From a virus, in the IMG/VR virus record IMGVR_UViG_3300028653_000014, positions 1 to 64,000 of that record: 64,000 nucleotides of DNA, one strand, 5' to 3'. A model generated the notes under the pieces. It was not told the origin of the DNA. It saw only the letters and a program-made list of their open reading frames with translations, and ran no database searches. The position numbers were made by a program, and so were the translations under genes. Positions 21,922 to 29,266 of this stretch are shown here, one piece after another (within the stretch, counting starts at the first letter, position 1; every line of letters begins with the position of its first letter).

Positions 21922-22259
21922 GTCTCCGCCATGCAGTCGCACTCCTTACCGGCGTGGTCTTCGACCTCGTGAACGCGCTTCCACAGCCGAAAGTAAACCG
22001 GCCCTATCTCGTCCGGCAGTTCGCCGCCTGGAGGCAGTTCCCCGTCTGCAAGCTCGACGTCGCGATCAAGCAGCGCCGTCCTCACGTCGAGGAACTCCTC
22101 CGCCTCGACGCAGTCGTCCGAGTCGACCAGCATCCGTTTCGCCTGCCCGCGCGTCTCCGCGATGAAGATCCCGCACGGCACGTAGAACTCGCCCGGGTCG
22201 GGCCGCTCGTAGCTCATCCCGGCCGTGCGCCCTTCCAGATGGCACCAGTAGGCGTTCAC
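21918..22259 (-). CDS. Hypothetical protein, 113 residues
   Basis: Alpha/beta protein with an acidic middle (VDSDDCVEAEEFLDVRTALL) and a beta start (EFYVPCGIFIAETRGQAKRM). One tail cluster of Cys (HAGKECDC). GTG start coupled to the upstream gene. No family. Confidence 0.6.
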   Translation of the reverse strand: MNAYWCHLEGRTAGMSYERPDPGEFYVPCGIFIAETRGQAKRMLVDSDDCVEAEEFLDVRTALLDRDVELADGELPPGGELPDEIGPVYFRLWKRVHEVEDHAGKECDCMAET

Positions 22260-22465
22260 AGGATTCTCTCCCAGGCCGACTGCTCCTCACACGATCTGCA
22301 CAGACACCCGAGCATCCCACGCGCGTGATCCCAGCAGAAGCAGCCGCGCAGGGGACTCAGGTCGCCCCAGATACGAACGGCAGCCGCCTCTCCGCAGCCG
22401 CCCATTTGGCAGACAGTCAGAACAGCCACCTCGGCATTCGCTATGGCAGCAGACCTTTCGTTCAC
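22256..22465 (-). CDS. Zinc-binding small protein, 69 residues
   Basis: Five Cys and a His arranged as CQMGGCGEAAAVRIWG, GCFCWDH and CLCRSCEEQSAW, fitting one or two zinc sites. GTG start in a GTGA overlap. Role unknown. Confidence 0.6.
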   Translation of the reverse strand: MNERSAAIANAEVAVLTVCQMGGCGEAAAVRIWGDLSPLRGCFCWDHARGMLGCLCRSCEEQSAWERIL

Positions 22466-22674
22466 GGCTTCCTCATGTCCGCCAGCGCCCGGGTCAGGTC
22501 AAGCGATGCACGCTTCGCCGCCGACGCCTCCTTCGACCCGCTGATCGACAGATACTGGGGATGCTCATGGGAGCGGTAGCGCACTTCCAACTCGTCGACG
22601 CGGGCCACGAAGCGGAGCGCCTCCTCGCGCGCCCGCGCGTACTTCGACGGCATCAGAACCACCCGGTCGCTCAC
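22462..22674 (-). CDS. Helical hypothetical protein, 70 residues
   Basis: Basic and mostly helical (YARAREEALRFVARVDELEV). GTG start coupled to the neighbour upstream. No motif. Confidence 0.55.
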   Translation of the reverse strand: MSDRVVLMPSKYARAREEALRFVARVDELEVRYRSHEHPQYLSISGSKEASAAKRASLDLTRALADMRKP

Positions 22675-23042
22675 GTCTTCGCCTCCTCTTTCGGACGTTC
22701 GATGCCGGGCGCGTACCGCTCCTCGCGATACAGGAACGTCGAGAGGAAATCCTCGATCTCCTCCGCCGACAGGCCGCGCTCCGCGAGTGAACGCTTCATC
22801 ACATAGGGCGTGTGCGCCCAGTAGCGGAAACAGTCGCTGCGGTGCCGTTGCGGTGCGTGGAAGTGGAACGTCAACCAGACATGCTTCGCCCGGTCGGCGG
22901 CTTCAACGTCCCACGGGATACGCAGTTCGCAGACGAGGTCCTCGTCACGCAGATGGGTCGTCGCTCGCTCCTCGACCGTCATGCCGACGAGATAAGCGCA
23001 CCCGTCGCAACTGATCGCGGGCTTCGTGACCGTGGTCTTCAT
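22671..23042 (-). CDS. Hypothetical protein with Cys and His pairs, 123 residues
   Basis: Starts with an ATG overlapping the previous TGA. CDGCAYLVG near residue 15, a lone Cys (LVCELRIPWDV) and LTFHFHAPQRHRSDCFRYW could bind metal. The helical end (SAEEIEDFLSTFLYREER) is acidic. No family recognised. Confidence 0.6.
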   Translation of the reverse strand: MKTTVTKPAISCDGCAYLVGMTVEERATTHLRDEDLVCELRIPWDVEAADRAKHVWLTFHFHAPQRHRSDCFRYWAHTPYVMKRSLAERGLSAEEIEDFLSTFLYREERYAPGIERPKEEAKT

Positions 23043-23290
23043 GACCCCACCCGCGATGCCGCGTAGACGCCCTTTCGTGCCACCCACACGTCGACCATCA
23101 GCGCCGACGTCCGGTAGTCCAGACCGCCGTCAGGGTCGCCGCCGACGCCGCAGAAGTGAGCGTGGTCGATCAGATGGCCGATCCCGCCGAGCACCGAACG
23201 GAGCGAGCACTCACGGTGCGCGTCGACGTTGTTGATGTCGGCGCGGTCCTCGTCGGGCAAGACCGGCTCGTCACAGAGATAGCACCTCAT
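23039..23290 (-). CDS. Zinc-finger-like protein, 83 residues
   Basis: N-terminal CYLCDEPVLPDEDRADINNV followed by DAHRECSLR gives a Cys2-His-Cys finger like those that open many small actinophage proteins; the rest is a helical HLIDHAHFCGVGGD segment. ATG coupled to the tiny membrane gene upstream. Confidence 0.65.
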   Translation of the reverse strand: MRCYLCDEPVLPDEDRADINNVDAHRECSLRSVLGGIGHLIDHAHFCGVGGDPDGGLDYRTSALMVDVWVARKGVYAASRVGS

Positions 23291-23382
23291 GATCGCCTCC
23301 ACCCGTCGCGTATGACGATCTGGAAGACGTTCCCGGAGCAGAAGCCGAGCCACGCTCCGACGAGCAGCGCGACGGCGATCAT
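23287..23382 (-). CDS. Tiny membrane peptide, 31 residues
   Basis: ATG in an ATGA overlap with the ERF gene, stop in an ATGA overlap with the zinc-finger gene. One apolar segment (IAVALLVGAWLGFCSGNVF) and a basic tail. Called from position, coupling and composition. Confidence 0.45.
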   Translation of the reverse strand: MIAVALLVGAWLGFCSGNVFQIVIRDGWRRS

Positions 23383-24305
23383 GACGCCTCCTCGCCGAAC
23401 GGGATCTCATCCGCCGCGGCCTGCTCACTCGGAGAGAGGCCTGGTAGCCCGCCGCCGGGTGCGTAATGACCGAACACGGGCCGCTCGTCCTCGTCGGGAC
23501 TCATCCGCCACTCAGGCCCCGGCAGCGAGATACCGTCCAGGACGGCCGCCCACGCCTTCTGCACGTCCGTACGGGACACAGGAGGCATCTGGGCCGGGTC
23601 GACCGCTTCACGCAACGCCACAACCGCGGCGGCGGCCTTGGCGCCCAGTTCGGCCTTCTGCTCGCCCGTGAGCGCCGACGACTCGCGCACCTTGTAGAGA
23701 AGCTCGGACGCGTCCTGCACCCAGACGGGCCAGCCGAGCGAGTCACCGTACACGGCGGCCCACTCGAAAATCTCCGGCCACGACTTCGGCGCCGCGGGCT
23801 TCGCTGCACGTCCTCGGCCGCGAGTCTCCTCTGCCGTCTCGCCGTCAGGGTCGGCGAACTCCTTGCTGGATACCGCGAACGACTGCGCGAGCATCGACTT
23901 GAACGCCATCGTCATCGCTTTCGACGTCGCCTTGTCGCCCATATCGGTGCCCTCACCGTACGACGACCCCTCCACGAAATCCCCGGCGGCCCCGTAGAAC
24001 CGATATCCGACGTGCAGGCTGACCTCGTACATCGTCTTGCCCTGACCGGTCGTCCGTTCGCTCGTGACGCGCTCCAGGATCGTCGGCAAGCAGAACACGC
24101 CGTGCTTCGCGAGGAGCGGGTTCAGCGCGTTCATCACATCGTCGTGCCCGCGGAACATGAAGTTCTGTTGCTCGTTTCGACTGTCCTTCCCGATCGCCGG
24201 TAGCTCCGCGAGCACCGCCCACATCCGCTGGTAAATAGTGCGATCGTCGAACGCAGGCTCTCTCCACGGGGTAACGATCTCCTCCACCATCACAGACTCA
24301 GTCAT
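23379..24305 (-). CDS. ERF-family single-strand annealing recombinase
   Basis: Residues 25-160 match the ERF fold: MWAVLAELPAIGKDSRNEQQ, FMFRGHDDVMNALNPLLAKH, the VSLHVGYRFY strand and GEGTDMGDKATSKAMTMAFK, the conserved GxxxxDKA signature. ERF proteins anneal complementary single strands in phage recombination and replication-linked repair. The second half is acidic and helical and probably recruits partners. The SSB gene is close upstream, as usual for an annealing module. Start at the ATG overlapping the TGA of the gene before it; a longer frame exists but is noise. Confidence 0.85.
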   Translation of the reverse strand: MTESVMVEEIVTPWREPAFDDRTIYQRMWAVLAELPAIGKDSRNEQQNFMFRGHDDVMNALNPLLAKHGVFCLPTILERVTSERTTGQGKTMYEVSLHVGYRFYGAAGDFVEGSSYGEGTDMGDKATSKAMTMAFKSMLAQSFAVSSKEFADPDGETAEETRGRGRAAKPAAPKSWPEIFEWAAVYGDSLGWPVWVQDASELLYKVRESSALTGEQKAELGAKAAAAVVALREAVDPAQMPPVSRTDVQKAWAAVLDGISLPGPEWRMSPDEDERPVFGHYAPGGGLPGLSPSEQAAADEIPFGEEAS

Positions 24306-24622
24306 CTCTCCTCCGTCCGGTCGCGCCATACAAGCTCGACCAATCGTCTGTAGAGCGGCTGACTCATCAGCCACTGTTGCGGGGTCATCCGCTCGTGCGC
24401 GTCGAACTCCCGGTCGAACTCGTGGCTTGCCATCTCGGCGGTCGGGGCCGGGCCGTACAGATACTCGGACGCCACCATGTCGTGCAGCGTGACCGCGTGC
24501 CTTCGTAGCCATCGTCTGACGTTGGCCCGGTGGGTCGGCTTCATCATGTCGAGACGTGTCCGGCAACCGTCGTTCGTCGTCCAGTACGTCGCCTGGGACA
24601 GCGTCTCGAACAGATCGGCCAT
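24302..24622 (-). CDS. Hypothetical protein between ssb and the ERF gene, 106 residues
   Basis: Helical, Trp- and Arg-rich (HRANVRRWLRRHAVTLHDMV; WLMSQPLYRRLVELVWRDR). Overlaps ssb (TGATG) and the ERF gene (ATGA). The location suggests a recombination accessory, otherwise unknown. Confidence 0.55.
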   Translation of the reverse strand: MADLFETLSQATYWTTNDGCRTRLDMMKPTHRANVRRWLRRHAVTLHDMVASEYLYGPAPTAEMASHEFDREFDAHERMTPQQWLMSQPLYRRLVELVWRDRTEER

Positions 24623-25002
24623 CAGAACGTTGCGTCTCCGAAGTCGGAACCGTCGGGCGCGTCGTCACGGCCCCGCGAGTTGAGGAACTGCACATTTTGC
24701 GCGACGACCTTGATCTTCGACCGTTTCTGGCCGTCCTTCTCCCAGCGGTCCTGCCGGATCTTGCCGTCGACGCCGACGAGGCTGCCTTTGCCGAGATGCT
24801 GCGCGCACGCCTCCGCCTGCTTACCCCACACCGTCACGTCCACGAACGAGGCATAGTCCTGCCACTCCCCATCGACCTTCTCGCGGCTGTTCATCGCGAT
24901 CGAGAACTCACAGACGGCCGTGTTGTTCCCCGCCGTGTACTTCACGTCGAAGTCGCGCGTGATGTGGCCGATCAACAGCACACGGTTAATCCCCTGAGGC
25001 AT
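24622..25002 (-). CDS. ssb: Single-stranded DNA-binding protein
   Basis: 126 residues with a complete OB fold: INRVLLIGHITRDFDVKYTA, CEFSIAMNSREKVDG, SFVDVTVWGKQAEACAQHLG and GSLVGVDGKIRQDRW. It coats single-stranded DNA in replication and recombination. The C-terminal tail is short (DGSDFGDATF): acidic and ending in Phe, similar to but weaker than the bacterial DDDIPF tip that recruits partners. Confidence 0.95.
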   Translation of the reverse strand: MPQGINRVLLIGHITRDFDVKYTAGNNTAVCEFSIAMNSREKVDGEWQDYASFVDVTVWGKQAEACAQHLGKGSLVGVDGKIRQDRWEKDGQKRSKIKVVAQNVQFLNSRGRDDAPDGSDFGDATF

Positions 25003-25226
25003 CAGATGGCTCCTTCCGTCGAGGTGAAGAGGGGCGGTCCGGAGCAGTTGTCACCCTGCGCGTTCAGCGTGCCCGCGGCGAACCGCGCATCTATGGTGAC
25101 GCGCAGAGAGGGGTCGTCTTTGGCGCACGCGAATCTCTCTCTCATCACGAGGTACCGGCAGCAGGCGCTCCCCTTCCCGATCCTGCACACGTCCGTGACG
25201 TGCTGCGGCTCAATCGGTTGCGTCAT
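25002..25226 (-). CDS. Small Cys-containing protein, 74 residues
   Basis: CRIGKGSACCRYLVMRERFA and two later Cys (CAKDD, NCSGP) make a likely zinc or disulfide core. It resembles the short 'CRxGxxxxCCRYL' proteins found before ssb in other actinophages. TGATG junctions on both sides. Confidence 0.6.
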   Translation of the reverse strand: MTQPIEPQHVTDVCRIGKGSACCRYLVMRERFACAKDDPSLRVTIDARFAAGTLNAQGDNCSGPPLFTSTEGAI

Positions 25227-25636
25227 CAGCCGGTCGTCCTTTCGGGCAGGGCGGCGAGGAGTGGTTCGTCGCACACCCACTCGTAGTCCTCAACCGTCTC
25301 GGTCACCGTCACGACCGGCGCAGCCGGGTCGGGCATCTCTCTCGTGACTTCACGCGTGCCGGTCACGACCTTGCGGCACACCGTGTCGCGATCGGTGAAC
25401 GCCTCCACCGTCACGCCGCCGAAGTGGCGCTGCACGTTCATCCATTTGTCGTCCGCGCTCTTTGTGCCTTTACCGATCGCCCGGACGCTCTTGGCGAACT
25501 CCTCCGCGTTCATGGCGTAGAGACGGAAGAAAACGGTCGCGCTCAGCGCGAAGGTCTCCTCTTCGAGGAACTCAGCGTTGGCGTCTACCCAGTCCGCGAA
25601 GTCGCGCAGCCCGGCGCTGTACTCAGAAGCGGTCAT
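25226..25636 (-). CDS. Hypothetical protein, 136 residues
   Basis: A helical N-terminal half (YSAGLRDFADWVDANAEFLE) and a beta-rich second half with alternating Val/Thr (VVTVTETVEDYEWVCDEPLL). Starts at the ATG overlapping the upstream TGA. Widespread actinophage small-protein type, function unknown. Confidence 0.6.
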   Translation of the reverse strand: MTASEYSAGLRDFADWVDANAEFLEEETFALSATVFFRLYAMNAEEFAKSVRAIGKGTKSADDKWMNVQRHFGGVTVEAFTDRDTVCRKVVTGTREVTREMPDPAAPVVTVTETVEDYEWVCDEPLLAALPERTTG

Positions 25637-25803
25637 GTCGTCGCCTCCTGTGCTCTGCGTTTCAGCCACTCGTCGAGCGACCGTAGGACTGTCGGTTCGA
25701 GGATGATCGTGTTCGTCTCCGAGATGCCGTCCTCAGTGGTCAGCACGACGTCTCCGCCTTCCTCTTGCACGTACACCGCGTCCCCGAGGTACTGCTTCTC
25801 CAT
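25633..25803 (-). CDS. Hypothetical protein, 56 residues
   Basis: Begins at an ATG with a GGGGAGGGG ribosome-binding site and is the first gene below a predicted promoter. Beta-hairpin-like start (EKQYLGDAVYVQEEGGDVVL) then a basic helix. The longer frame upstream crosses the promoter and is rejected. Confidence 0.6.
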   Translation of the reverse strand: MEKQYLGDAVYVQEEGGDVVLTTEDGISETNTIILEPTVLRSLDEWLKRRAQEATT

Positions 25804-25832
25804 CGACACCCCTCCCCACTTGATTAGGTAGC

Positions 25833-25861
25833 ACGCTACCACATGGGAGGACGTGGCGCTA
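25833..25861 (-). promoter_or_regulatory. Predicted promoter of the ssb-ERF operon
   Basis: On the minus strand TAGCGC (25861-25856), 17 bases, TAGCGT (25838-25833). The leader is about 25 bases and contains a ribosome-binding site. The -35 TAG doubles as the stop codon of the gene upstream. Confidence 0.55.
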
Positions 25862-26074
25862 CTCGTCGTCGAAGCTGAGGGACGAATGCCCGGCCAGCCA
25901 CGCGCTCCTGAAAGCACTCCCGAAACCAGCACGATTCCTGTACGGGCACAAGTCACGCGGATTACCGGCCAGCGCCACCCGGGCACCCGCTAGATAAGCG
26001 CTCTGGAGAGGCTGTGAGCGGCTGTAGAGCCTTGCGGCGCGCTGGGACGCCCTAGCGATCTCTGAGTCGCTCAC
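25859..26074 (-). CDS. Rmf-like small protein, 71 residues
   Basis: AYLAGARVALAGNPRDLCPY and FGSAFRSAWLAGHSSL follow the pattern of ribosome modulation factor and related phage proteins (a small helical domain with CPY and WxxGH). Such proteins bind ribosomes in bacteria; whether the phage copy does is unknown. GTG start coupled to the gene upstream. Confidence 0.5.
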   Translation of the reverse strand: MSDSEIARASQRAARLYSRSQPLQSAYLAGARVALAGNPRDLCPYRNRAGFGSAFRSAWLAGHSSLSFDDE

Positions 26075-26304
26075 TCGTCCACCTGGGGCCGTACAGCGTC
26101 TCGGGCGCCCGATGCTTCACAGACGAACACGATCGCGCTCGTCGGGGTGCGGTCGCCCTCGTAGGCGATGCCGCGCCCTGGGTCGTCGAGACGTGCCGCG
26201 AGCCGGTCGCAGTTCGCCTGGGTGCCCTCGTACACGATCTTCCGTTCCGGTGGCCCCTCGGTGAACTCCATCAGGTAGCCGCACACCCAGTCGCCGTCAG
26301 GCAC
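26071..26304 (-). CDS. Hypothetical protein, 77 residues
   Basis: Beta-alpha-beta composition (YLMEFTEGPPERKIVYEGT, then AIVFVCEASG). GTG start overlaps the upstream gene by eight bases. No recognised domain. Confidence 0.55.
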   Translation of the reverse strand: MPDGDWVCGYLMEFTEGPPERKIVYEGTQANCDRLAARLDDPGRGIAYEGDRTPTSAIVFVCEASGARDAVRPQVDE

Positions 26305-26665
26305 GACGCCTCCGGCGTACGCGTGACCATCTCAGCCGTCGAAGCCCGTTGCAGAACAGTCTCCGCCGCCACGGGACGTCCGCGCCGAAGAACAGCGTTC
26401 CCCAGCCGTAGTACGGCGGACCCGCAACGCAGCCGTCAGCAGGATGCGTTCCCGGTTCGCAGTCGCAACAGTCGCACCAGTGCGGCCCCTTATGGCCGTG
26501 CGGCCGTTCGCAGCCATGCGACCCCCAGAAGACCCGGCAGCCCCGCACGTGACCGTCCGGGTTCGCGTACCCGGAGTAACGGGTCGCCGCCTCGTCGCTC
26601 TCGTCGAACCAGACCATCGAGGAACGAACATCGTCGGGAGCGCAAGTGGGCGGGACGTCGGTCAA
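26297..26665 (-). CDS. Cys/His-rich protein, 122 residues, TTG start
   Basis: The TTG at 26665 overlaps the previous TGA (TTGA). Dense metal ligands occur in the middle: SHGCERPHGHKGPHWCDCCD and CEPGTHPADGC, like the 'C..PxGHxGxH' motif of small actinophage proteins. The end is Arg-rich, RRRRR. Its N-terminal codons form the right boundary of a perfect 24-bp inverted repeat shared with the upstream gene. Confidence 0.6.
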   Translation of the reverse strand: MTDVPPTCAPDDVRSSMVWFDESDEAATRYSGYANPDGHVRGCRVFWGSHGCERPHGHKGPHWCDCCDCEPGTHPADGCVAGPPYYGWGTLFFGADVPWRRRLFCNGLRRLRWSRVRRRRRA

Positions 26666-26724
26666 GCGTTCGGCCTGAACGTCGGCGCCGCGTCGGTTGT
26701 CCGACGTCCCGCCCACTTGCGCTC
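26638..26724. repeat. Perfect 24-bp inverted repeat spanning a gene junction
   Basis: Arms at 26638-26661 and 26701-26724 are exact reverse complements (GAGCGCAAGTGGGCGGGACG plus TCGG and its complement), with a 39-base spacer. The spacer contains the TTGA stop/start overlap of two genes, so a hairpin in the mRNA would enclose the start codon of the downstream gene. Confidence 0.75.
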
Positions 26725-27000
26725 ACCGCACTGGCAGCGGCCCGGCACCGACGCGAACACATGCACGTAGTCGGAGCAGCGCCTCTGCACCTGACCGTCG
26801 CTCCACCGCGGCGCGTCCTCGGCGTCGAGCGGACGCCGCTGGAACGGGATCACGTTGTACACCACCCCGGCCTGGTCTTGCGTCGCCCGCATGTAGCAGG
26901 TCGGCGATCGGTCCCAGTCGCCGTGGCAGTAGCGCACGTCACCGATCGACGCGAGTCCCGCCGCCGGTTCCTTCCCGCACAGCCCACACTGTTCGCTCAC
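26662..27000 (-). CDS. Zinc-finger-rich protein, 112 residues, near-leaderless
   Basis: CGLCGKEPAAGLASIGDVRY opens the protein (a CxxC, followed by CHGDWDRSPTC), and a second Cys cluster ends it (RCQCGERKW). These short proteins are common at the start of actinophage early operons. The GTG lies eight bases after a -10 box, so the mRNA has almost no leader. Confidence 0.65.
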   Translation of the reverse strand: MSEQCGLCGKEPAAGLASIGDVRYCHGDWDRSPTCYMRATQDQAGVVYNVIPFQRRPLDAEDAPRWSDGQVQRRCSDYVHVFASVPGRCQCGERKWAGRRTTDAAPTFRPNA

Positions 27001-27007
27001 GGGTAGC

Positions 27008-27036
27008 AGCCTACCACCCTGGCCCGAACCGTGCTA
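27008..27036 (-). promoter_or_regulatory. Predicted near-leaderless promoter of the rightmost early operon
   Basis: On the minus strand TAGCAC (27036-27031), 17 bases, TAGGCT (27013-27008), GCTACCC, then GTG at 27000. A plus-strand TAGGGT at 27035-27040 may serve the divergent lysozyme gene, but its -35 is weak. The rest of 27001-27162 has only a possible 9-codon frame overlapping the next start. Confidence 0.6.
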
Positions 27037-27162
27037 GGGTCGGCCGGTCACGAAATCGACACGAGGAGGACAGAGCAGCCGCACCAGCACGTCGTAGGGC
27101 ACGCTGACCGCCCCGCAGGCGCAACACCGGGCGGCCGTGCGACACCTTGACACTGGAGAGAC

Positions 27163-27588
27163 TTGAAACTCACGCTTGCAATCCTGGCCGTAACCGTCGC
27201 GGCCCTAACCCTGACGGTGAACGCAACACCGGCAAGCACCCACGCCATCGCCCGCTCGCCGCATAAACACCGCCCAGCACATCACGGCTGGCACGCCCCT
27301 CCCTCTTGGCTCGTCGGCGCAATCTGCGTCCACGAACACGAGTCAGGCGACTGGCACTACGGCCCTGCACATCATCCCTCAACCGGGGCATCGTGGAACG
27401 GGTATTACAACGGTTTCCAGTTCACCCTCGGCACCTTCGAGCGGGCCGAACGCCTCACCGGCATCCACGCCGACCCCGAGTGGGCACCTATCCCCGTTCA
27501 GGTCAGGCTCGCGTACGCGATCTGGCACTCAGATGGCGGCTCGTGGAGGGAGTGGCCGACAAGTTCGCGGCTCTGCGGCCTCCGCTGA
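27163..27588 (+). CDS. Secreted transglycosylase-like protein, 141 residues
   Basis: A TTG start with GGAG nearby gives a signal peptide (MKLTLAILAVTVAALTLTV, cleavage near ATPASTHA). A His/Pro-rich linker leads to a lysozyme-fold domain: AICVHEHESGDWHY with the catalytic-type Glu, then NGYYNGFQFTLGTFERAERL, as in Rpf and phage transglycosylase-like domains. It would cut cell-wall glycan outside the membrane, for lysis or for wall remodelling; a Sec signal argues for the former or for superinfection effects. Plus strand, divergent from the early operon. Confidence 0.7.
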   Translation: MKLTLAILAVTVAALTLTVNATPASTHAIARSPHKHRPAHHGWHAPPSWLVGAICVHEHESGDWHYGPAHHPSTGASWNGYYNGFQFTLGTFERAERLTGIHADPEWAPIPVQVRLAYAIWHSDGGSWREWPTSSRLCGLR

Positions 27589-27590
27589 AC

Positions 27591-27604
27591 TAACGCGCGC
27601 GTGA
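27591..27604. promoter_or_regulatory. Operator-like inverted repeat, site 7
   Basis: TAACGCGCGCGTGA, two bases after the stop of the transglycosylase-like gene and 45 bases before the next gene. Confidence 0.65.
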
Positions 27605-27649
27605 CCCGGGACGTCGTGTCGTCCGGCGCAGTCGCCATGATGCTGAGCC

Positions 27650-28174
27650 GTGAGCGACGACGGGGCCTCGCCGTTCCAGCCCGGGAGCCGGGTCCGTGAA
27701 TGCGCGACCGGTCAAACCGGCGTCGTCCACACGTACATCGTCACGACCGGGGCCATGCTCGTCCTGCCCGACGGCGGCGTCCTCACGATCACGACAGTCG
27801 AACTGTGGGAGGACGAAGCCGACCCGTACGTCGTCGAGACGGTGCCGCTCGCACGGGTGCTGGAAGAGTTCGTGACGAACTGGCGGAAGACCCGGCCGTC
27901 GACCGCCGGTCAGTGGGGCAGCGACAACCGCGGCCCGAACCACGTCGAACCCCTGTCGGCCTTCGAGTATCTGCACGAGCGCGGCGTCACCGACTACCAG
28001 ATCCGGAAGGTGCGGGCGCCCGACAAGTTCCCGCACACCGAACTACGCGTCGCGGACTCGCTCGTGGCGGCGATCGGGATGCCGGAGATGTTCTACGACG
28101 GCACCCTGAACATCGCGCCGAACCCCGCCTCACCGCAGTCCCTGACGGGCAGCGGCGAACCCGAAGCCGCTTAG
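27650..28174 (+). CDS. Hypothetical protein, 174 residues
   Basis: GTG start. A beta-rich first half (QTGVVHTYIVTTGAMLVLPD) looks like a small SH3-like barrel; the second half is polar and helical (EYLHERGVTDYQIRKVRAPD). Its TAG stop overlaps the TAA stop of the convergent endolysin gene. No family recognised. Confidence 0.6.
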   Translation: MSDDGASPFQPGSRVRECATGQTGVVHTYIVTTGAMLVLPDGGVLTITTVELWEDEADPYVVETVPLARVLEEFVTNWRKTRPSTAGQWGSDNRGPNHVEPLSAFEYLHERGVTDYQIRKVRAPDKFPHTELRVADSLVAAIGMPEMFYDGTLNIAPNPASPQSLTGSGEPEAA

Positions 28175-29022
28175 ACCGGCAGCCTCACGTACACCAGGTC
28201 TGGTGCGCCGTGCGCGCGCTGGTACGCCGCCTGCCACGAGAGCGTGCTGTCCGACGGGTCCATCCGGCCGCCCATGTTGACGCATGACCAGTCGCCGTTC
28301 TTCAACTTGCTCCGCAGGATCGTGACGTGCGCACCCGCAGGCTTGGTCGGGCCGACGAACACCACCCAGTCGCCCGGCTGCGCCTGGTTCGCCGTGATGT
28401 GCGGCAGCGCCGAGAGAATCGCCCCGGTCGCGCCATCACTGTCGAACAGCGGCTGCTGCGGGCCGAAGATCGGATGGGCCAGACCAGCATGGGCGCCGCA
28501 CCCGATCGCGTGACCTGAACAATCGCACGAGAACCGCACGCTGCCGTCCCAGCGGAGCGGCGCAACACGGAACCAGTCGCGCTCGCCGGGATCTTCACCG
28601 ATGAGTTCGCTGTACAGGAACAGACCCTTGTGTACGACCGTCAGGTCGGCGATCTGGAGGAACAGATTCCGGAGCCGCTGCTCCTCCAGCATGGTCGCCT
28701 CGAACGTCATCAGGTGGACGCCGAGCGCGTCGAAGTACGGCTCCAGAACCGTGTGGGCGGGCAGCGTGTAGATCGGGTCGCTCAGCAGCCCGTGTGCGCC
28801 CTTAAACGACGACAGCACCAACTGGGCCGCCTTACCGAACCCGTCGGTCTTCAGGCTCATCCCATGCGTCCCGTGCGCCCAGTCGGCCAGCGCACGCTTC
28901 ACCGCCCGGCAGTCGAGACCACTCGCGCCCGGGCCGAACTGGCGCGGGTACGGGACCCTCAAACGAACCTCAACCGGCGGGGAAGGGTCACCCGCCGGTA
29001 GCACAGGCGTAGGCGTCGTCAT
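28171..29022 (-). CDS. Endolysin-like protein: peptidoglycan-binding plus NlpC/P60- or CHAP-type peptidase
   Basis: Residues 30-105 resemble a peptidoglycan-binding domain (GLDCRAVKRALADWAHGTHG, then GFGKAAQLVLSSFKGAHGL). The catalytic half has the Cys region RFSCDCSGHAIGCGAHAGLA and the His region QPGDWVVFVGPTKPAGAHVT, in the order of NlpC/P60 and CHAP cysteine peptidases. It would cleave stem peptides of the host wall at lysis. No signal peptide is evident, so a holin or similar is needed; two small membrane genes follow upstream. The two binding and catalytic parts together give 283 residues, normal for actinophage lysins. Confidence 0.75.
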   Translation of the reverse strand: MTTPTPVLPAGDPSPPVEVRLRVPYPRQFGPGASGLDCRAVKRALADWAHGTHGMSLKTDGFGKAAQLVLSSFKGAHGLLSDPIYTLPAHTVLEPYFDALGVHLMTFEATMLEEQRLRNLFLQIADLTVVHKGLFLYSELIGEDPGERDWFRVAPLRWDGSVRFSCDCSGHAIGCGAHAGLAHPIFGPQQPLFDSDGATGAILSALPHITANQAQPGDWVVFVGPTKPAGAHVTILRSKLKNGDWSCVNMGGRMDPSDSTLSWQAAYQRAHGAPDLVYVRLPV

Positions 29023-29026
29023 CTGG

Positions 29027-29242
29027 TCAGGCGTTCCGCCACGTCACGCCGCCGCCTTCGGGGCCGTAGTCGGACGGCTCACGGTGCGGGACGGACGTCA
29101 GGATGCCCGTCACGCCAACGATGGAGAGGTCGAGAACGTCCGGGCTGTGCTCCTTCACGACGAGCGCGTAGATGTTGCCGCCCTCGTCGTTCGGGCCGCT
29201 GCCGTCGTTGTAGAGAACGTACGTCGCTGCGGTTCCGATCAT
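29027..29242 (-). CDS. Hypothetical protein, 71 residues
   Basis: Beta-rich protein (AATYVLYNDGSGPNDEGGNI, then VVKEHSPDVLDLSIVG) with a CTCCGGG-poor start; the ATG has GGAAGGGG upstream. Small proteins of this form occur near lysis or tail genes; role unknown. Confidence 0.6.
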   Translation of the reverse strand: MIGTAATYVLYNDGSGPNDEGGNIYALVVKEHSPDVLDLSIVGVTGILTSVPHREPSDYGPEGGGVTWRNA

Positions 29243-29266
29243 GGTGCCCCTTCCGTCAGAGGTGCG

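Noticed and set aside
22319-22330. CACGCGCGTG palindrome
   Set aside because: Half-site spacing is two bases shorter than in the dispersed repeat and it lies in mid-gene, so I treat it as chance.
27590-28036. Minus-strand frame opposite the 174-residue plus-strand gene
   Set aside because: The plus frame has better composition and a GTG start after the site-7 repeat; the minus frame is Arg/His-rich and starts inside the other gene.
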